The notes beneath the pieces are model-generated. The model did no database searches. It worked only from the letters and a program-made list of their open reading frames with translations, and was not told where the DNA came from. This document shows positions 59,819-64,000 of a stretch of DNA of 64,000 bases, one piece after another. The stretch spans positions 4,204,001 through 4,268,000 of the forward strand of contig NZ_CP045295.1 of NCBI RefSeq assembly GCF_009363095.1. The letters run 5' to 3'. This DNA is from Paenibacillus cellulositrophicus. Lineage in GTDB: Bacteria; Bacillota; Bacilli; Paenibacillales; Paenibacillaceae. Each line of letters opens with the position of its first letter. Position 1 is the first letter of the stretch. The position numbers and the translations under genes are program-made.

Positions 59819-62533
59819 ATGAAATGGCATAATGATCGCATGGGGAACGAGCACAAGAAGGGTGCAGGCAAGAAGTGGATGGTCGTATCGCTGGCTGGCC
59901 TGCTGTTTATCACACCGGTTATCGGCAGCGGCATCCCGCTGAACGGACATTCCATTGCTTCGGTGGCCAGCGCGGCCACAGCGGCGACCGTAACGAAGCT
60001 GAGCGAAAGCCCGGTTACGTCTGGGGCGATAATGACCAAGTACAAATTTACGACGACGCGCTCCGGCAAACAGGCGACGGCGCTGGCGGACGTCATCAAA
60101 GTGGATTTGCAGAATCCGAACGTCAAGATTGACGTCATGAACGGCCAGGACGGTCAGCTGACCACCAAACAGAGCACCGGCGGCATGGTCAAAGAGACCG
60201 GCGCGGTAGCGGGCGTGAACGGGGACTATTTTAATACGGCCGGAGACGGGGCACCGATCGGGGGTCAGGTCACCAGCGGGGAACTGGTATCGACGCCTTC
60301 GGATCTGAAGGGGATGTATTCCTTTGCGGTAACCAAGAGCGGCACGCCGGTCATCGATCAGTTTTCGTTTGACGGAACGGTGACAGCCCAAGACGGCTCT
60401 ACGTTCCCACTGGCTGGTGTCAATAAGGCGTCTTACACGCCGGAGAGCGGTACTTCAAATTACAGCCATGCGAATGCCATGTATATTTATACAAGCGCCT
60501 GGAAGTCGTCGGCTCGTCCGAAGAACAGCTCCACTACACCGGTTGAGGTCCTGGTGCAAAATAACGTGATTACGCAAATTTCCGAGCCGGGCGGCTTCGA
60601 TTTCGCGGTGCCGGAGGACGGGTACATTTTGCGGACCCACGGAACGGCAGCGCAGTTCGTAACGAACCATATGGCAGTCGGCCAAACGATCACAACCGAC
60701 TACAAGCTGCTGTCCAAAACGTCCGGACAGTCGCTTGATCCGGCCAACCTGCAGATGATGATTGGCGGGCATACCATCCTGGTGAACAATGGAGCGGCGT
60801 CGGCCTTTTCGCGCGACGTATCCAGCATCGGAGGCTACCGCGCCCGTACGGCACTCGGATATTCGAAGGATCAGCGCTACGCGTACATCGTAGCCGTCGA
60901 GAAGAACGACAACAGCTCTGGCATGTCGCTGTCCGAGCTGCAGACCTTTATGGTCAAAGTCGGTGTCTGGAAAGGCATGAACCTGGACGGTGGCGGCTCC
61001 ACGACGATGGTGGACCGGCCGCTCGGCGAAACGGGCACGAAGCTGACGTTCGATACGGAATACGGCACGACCCAGCGCAGCGTCGTTAACGCTGTCGGCG
61101 TGTACACCGAGGCGCCGCAGGGCAGCCTGCTCGGGCTGAAAATCAGCGGCTCTTCCGCGATCCTGATCGGACAGCAGGCGTCGTTCCAGCTGAAAGGCTA
61201 TGACACCTACTACAACCCGATCGACGTGTCGAGCATTACGCCGACCTGGAAGTCAAGCAACGGCAACATCGCCGTCAGCGGGCAGACGGTGAAGGGCGTG
61301 AAGCCGGGAACATCGACAATTACAGCGGTCAGCGGCAGTGCCAACGCCAGCATGCAGGTGAAGGTTATCGGCGGAGACGACCTGTCCGCCCTGAACGTCG
61401 GAACGGCAACGGCTCCGCTGAAGGCAGGCAGCACGGTATCAGTGCCCGTTACGGCGGTGACGAAGGACGGGCAGAGCATCACGGTTCCGGCCGGATCCCT
61501 GAAGTGGGAATTCGTTGGCTTTAAAGGCAGCGTGCAGGATGACAAGCTGACGGTCGCTTCGGTGAACGCCAATACAAAGGTCGGCTATGCCATCGCCCGT
61601 TATAACGGCTTCAGCACCGTCGTTGTGCTGTCGGCAGCAGGCGAAGACATGTGGGAAAACTTTGAAAATGTCACATACCCGGTCGATTTTACGACCAACA
61701 GCGGCAGCCAGGTTACCGGATCGGCGCAGGTGACGCAGGGAACCGGCGACCACGCCAATTCCAAAGTGCTTCAGCTGCAGTATGACATGACAGCCGGCAG
61801 CGGCAAAATGTATGCTTATGCACAACTGAACGGCACTTCGGGCAAAGGCATTAATGCGGCGGCCACGTCGATGTCGATCGACGCAATGGGCGACAACAGC
61901 CTGAACTGGATGCGTGCCGAGCTGACGGACGCGAAAGGACAGACGGTATACGTCGATCTTGCCAAAGCCATTGACTGGACGGGCTGGAAGACGATCAACG
62001 TCGATCTGAGCAGCCTGGGTATCGCCTTCCCGGCCCAGCTGAAGCGCCTCTACGTCGTCAATGTTGAAGATGGCCAGGACGAGCGGGCGAAGACGGGTAC
62101 GGTCGCTTTTGACAACATTAAATTCACGATGCCTTCGCTGTCCAGTGATGCCGGCCTTCCAACCGGCAAGGTGATCATGGCGGTCGGGCAGAAGTCCTAT
62201 ATGTCGAATGGTCTGAAGAAATCTATGGACGCTGCGCCGGTCATGAAGAACGGTACGACCTATATTCCGGTGAAATACGTACTGGATACATTTGGCGGAC
62301 AAGCCACATGGGATTCAGCCAATCAGCGGATCAGCGTCCTGCGGGGCGGCAAGCTGATGGACTTGACGGTCGGCAAAAAGGAATATATCCTAAACGGCAA
62401 GCGTAAAAGCGCAGAAGTTGCTCCATTCATCACCCAAGGTCGTACTTTAGTCCCACTTCGGCTCGTTTCCGAGCAATTAGGATTACAAGTAAATTGGGAA
62501 CAAAACACGAAGACCATTACCATCCAATCATGA
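59819..62533 (+). CDS. Exported phosphodiester glycosidase (NAGPA/DUF2233) with Ig-like and copper-amine-oxidase-N-like domains
   Basis: A 904-residue protein. After a signal sequence (about residues 18-53, ending near VASAATAA), a NAGPA-type domain spans about 80-430, recognised by GAVAGVNGDYFNTAGDGAPIG and GMNLDGGGSTTMVDRP (about residue 385). This family cleaves sugar phosphodiesters. A Big_2 Ig-like module follows (about 440-515, TPTWKSSNGNIAVSGQTVKG), then a jelly-roll-like segment (about 610-770, YPVDFTTNSGSQVTG to DNIKFTMP), and a C-terminal copper-amine-oxidase-N-like domain (about 785-904, TYIPVKYVLDTFGGQ and TLVPLRLVSEQLGLQ). It has no SLH domain. It could trim wall teichoic-like polymers; the substrate is unknown. 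Confidence 0.82.
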   Translation: MKWHNDRMGNEHKKGAGKKWMVVSLAGLLFITPVIGSGIPLNGHSIASVASAATAATVTKLSESPVTSGAIMTKYKFTTTRSGKQATALADVIKVDLQNPNVKIDVMNGQDGQLTTKQSTGGMVKETGAVAGVNGDYFNTAGDGAPIGGQVTSGELVSTPSDLKGMYSFAVTKSGTPVIDQFSFDGTVTAQDGSTFPLAGVNKASYTPESGTSNYSHANAMYIYTSAWKSSARPKNSSTTPVEVLVQNNVITQISEPGGFDFAVPEDGYILRTHGTAAQFVTNHMAVGQTITTDYKLLSKTSGQSLDPANLQMMIGGHTILVNNGAASAFSRDVSSIGGYRARTALGYSKDQRYAYIVAVEKNDNSSGMSLSELQTFMVKVGVWKGMNLDGGGSTTMVDRPLGETGTKLTFDTEYGTTQRSVVNAVGVYTEAPQGSLLGLKISGSSAILIGQQASFQLKGYDTYYNPIDVSSITPTWKSSNGNIAVSGQTVKGVKPGTSTITAVSGSANASMQVKVIGGDDLSALNVGTATAPLKAGSTVSVPVTAVTKDGQSITVPAGSLKWEFVGFKGSVQDDKLTVASVNANTKVGYAIARYNGFSTVVVLSAAGEDMWENFENVTYPVDFTTNSGSQVTGSAQVTQGTGDHANSKVLQLQYDMTAGSGKMYAYAQLNGTSGKGINAAATSMSIDAMGDNSLNWMRAELTDAKGQTVYVDLAKAIDWTGWKTINVDLSSLGIAFPAQLKRLYVVNVEDGQDERAKTGTVAFDNIKFTMPSLSSDAGLPTGKVIMAVGQKSYMSNGLKKSMDAAPVMKNGTTYIPVKYVLDTFGGQATWDSANQRISVLRGGKLMDLTVGKKEYILNGKRKSAEVAPFITQGRTLVPLRLVSEQLGLQVNWEQNTKTITIQS

Positions 62534-62544
62534 TATGGTATGAT
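62517..62544 (+). promoter_or_regulatory. Possible promoter of degS-degU
   Basis: TTACCA (62517-62522) and TATGAT (62539-62544) are 16 bases apart, overlapping the end of the upstream gene. Confidence 0.4.
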
Positions 62545-62626
62545 ATGTATAGAATTGAACTTAGGAAATGCGACTGCAGCTCATTCTATGTAGAACTGTA
62601 ATGGTTAGAAATGGAGTAGAACATTC

Positions 62627-63781
62627 GTGGATTTTCAAGCCGATGCGATAGACCGAGTCATTAAGAATGCCATCCAGGTGGTTGAAAACAGCAAATATCA
62701 GATGTTCGAGATTCTCGAGACGGCCCGGGACGAGCTGCTCACGCTGAATCAGGAACTGCAGTTAGTGATGAAGGAAACCGTGGATACGCTGCAGAAGGTG
62801 GATCAGCTGGAGCTGAACTACCGGCGTTCCCGGATCCGGCTGACCGAGGTCAGCCGGGACTTCGTCCGGTACAAAGAGGATGATATTAGGCAGGCCTACG
62901 AGAAAGCGACGCAGCTTCAGCTTGATGTGATGATTTATCGCGAGAAGGAAATGTATTTGAAGGCCAGACGCGATGAACTCCAGAAGCGGGTGAGAAGTGT
63001 CGAAAACTCGATAGAACGTGCCGAATCCATCGGATCGCAAATGGGCGTTGTCATGGAATACCTGTCGGGAGAGCTGGGACAAGTGACCCGGATCATCGAG
63101 ACGGCCAAGAACCGCCAGGTGATCGGTCTGAAAATTATTTTGGCGCAGGAAGAAGAGCGCAAACGCATCGCCCGTGAAATCCATGATGGTCCGGCGCAAC
63201 TGCTCGCAAACCTGGTCCTGAGAACCGAAATTGTGGAAAGAATGCTGCTGAAGCAGGAATTTAAGATGGTGCAGGACGAAATAGTAGATTTGAAGGGGCA
63301 GGTACGCTCCAGCCTTGAAGAAATGCGCAAGGTCATTTTTAATCTGCGTCCTATGGCACTCGATGATTTGGGACTGATCCCGACGCTGCGCAAATACGCG
63401 CACGATTACGAGGAGAAGACCAAGATCCGTACCATGTTCGAAACGAGAGGGAAAGAGCATCGTCTTTCTTCTGCAATGGAGGCGGCGATCTACCGTCTGG
63501 TCCAGGAAGCACTGAGCAATGCGGCGAAGCATGCCCACCCAACCTATGTGTTAATTGAGATTACATATCAAGCGCAGATGGTTAAAATTGTCGTTCAAGA
63601 CAATGGACTTGGATTCCGAGTCGAGCTTCTGGAACAGAAGAGCAAGGATCATTTCGGTTTAATCGGAATGCGCGAGAGGGTAGAGCTTCTCGAAGGGAGA
63701 ATGGAGATCGAATCGGCCGAGAATCAGGGTACGAAGATCATTATCCATATCCCAACGAACGTGGAAAAGGGAAAGGAGTAG
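62627..63781 (+). CDS. degS: Sensor histidine kinase DegS
   Basis: A 384-residue cytoplasmic kinase without membrane segments. The N-terminal sensor region (about 1-175) is a long coiled coil, typical of DegS. The HisKA_3 motif REIHDGPAQLLANLVLR contains the phosphorylated His186. The HATPase domain has QEALSNAAKHAHPT (N box), VQDNGLGF (G1) and GLIGMRERVELLEG (G2). GTG 62627 is the start. degU follows after four bases. DegS/DegU controls exoenzymes, motility and biofilm traits in Bacillus. Confidence 0.95.
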   Translation: MDFQADAIDRVIKNAIQVVENSKYQMFEILETARDELLTLNQELQLVMKETVDTLQKVDQLELNYRRSRIRLTEVSRDFVRYKEDDIRQAYEKATQLQLDVMIYREKEMYLKARRDELQKRVRSVENSIERAESIGSQMGVVMEYLSGELGQVTRIIETAKNRQVIGLKIILAQEEERKRIAREIHDGPAQLLANLVLRTEIVERMLLKQEFKMVQDEIVDLKGQVRSSLEEMRKVIFNLRPMALDDLGLIPTLRKYAHDYEEKTKIRTMFETRGKEHRLSSAMEAAIYRLVQEALSNAAKHAHPTYVLIEITYQAQMVKIVVQDNGLGFRVELLEQKSKDHFGLIGMRERVELLEGRMEIESAENQGTKIIIHIPTNVEKGKE

Positions 63782-63785
63782 TTGG

Positions 63786-64000
63786 ATGGAAACGAGAGAT
63801 TCCGGCAAAACAACCATTAAGGTCCTCCTGGCTGACGATCATCAACTGTTTCGCGAGGGTCTGAAGCGTATTTTGAACATGGAGGAAGACATTGAGGTCA
63901 TCGGGGAATGCGGCGATGGTATTCAGGTGCTCGAATTTTGCAACGATATCAAACCCGACATTGTCCTGATGGATATTAATATGCCTGTGGAAAATGGTGT
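63786..64000 (+). CDS. degU: Response regulator DegU, N-terminal part
   Basis: The first 71 codons of a NarL/FixJ-family regulator, cut by the window end. The receiver domain is clear: IKVLLADDHQLFREGLKRIL with the acidic pair, and PDIVLMDINMPVENG with the phospho-acceptor aspartate in LMD. ATG 63786 follows AAGGAAAGGAG. It is paired with degS, so the identity is secure although the DNA-binding domain is outside the window. Confidence 0.93.
   Translation, partial: METRDSGKTTIKVLLADDHQLFREGLKRILNMEEDIEVIGECGDGIQVLEFCNDIKPDIVLMDINMPVENG

Overview
The window looks like a chromosomal segment of a Paenibacillus-type bacterium: a Gram-positive, endospore-forming, flagellated Bacillota of moderate to high GC. 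The evidence is a run of genes in the order known from Bacillus (prfA, prmC, spoIIR, ywlC, mntP, ywlE, rpiB, ywlG, glyA, upp, atp operon, ywzB, murA, spoIID, spoIIQ, spoIIID, mbl, flhO, flhP, fabZ), three large S-layer-homology (SLH) proteins, a csaB-tagA-tagO wall-polymer cluster, an alpha/beta spore SASP and degS/degU. No rRNA, tRNA, CRISPR array, phage or insertion sequence was seen.

Layout. 1-78 is the tail of ychF. 257-2890 (minus) is a tightly overlapped operon of ECF sigma factor, zinc-finger anti-sigma, small membrane protein and DUF4097 protein. A LysR regulator (minus) diverges from a YjeH-like amino-acid exporter (plus). From 5.4 kb onward every convincing gene is on the plus strand. 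5.4-16.6 kb holds translation termination (prfA, prmC), two adjacent RodA/FtsW paralogues, spoIIR, ywlC, mntP, ywlE and a ZTP-riboswitch-controlled rpiB-ywlG-glyA unit. 17.1-26.7 kb carries upp, mnaA and the complete F1Fo ATP synthase operon. 27-36 kb has ywzB, murA, the sporulation genes spoIID, spoIIQ and spoIIID, mbl, the flagellar rod genes flhO and flhP, and a small EpuA-like protein. 36-43.6 kb has fabZ, pgcA, a DUF5693 membrane protein, csaB, tagA and tagO.

43.8-62.5 kb is an envelope-protein region. It holds a copper-amine-oxidase-N-like secreted protein, three SLH proteins (C-terminal SLH at 44.6 and 55.5 kb, N-terminal SLH at 49.5 kb), two uncharacterised small proteins, an enlarged SASP, metK, and a phosphodiester-glycosidase-like exoprotein. 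degS and the start of degU close the window.

How the genes fit together (inference from known families): mnaA makes UDP-ManNAc, tagO and tagA start a lipid-linked wall polymer and csaB pyruvylates it, giving the ligand that SLH domains bind. The window therefore contains both the anchor machinery and its clients. spoIIR, spoIID, spoIIQ and spoIIID form a sporulation block, with SigF-like and SigE-like promoters visible in front of spoIIR, spoIIQ and spoIIID. The least explained items are the 5' leaders and intergenic hairpins (mntP, atpE/atpF, murA, mbl/flhO, fabZ, metK), the paired in-frame starts of the main SLH protein, the divergent RodA pair, and several envelope proteins without known function.
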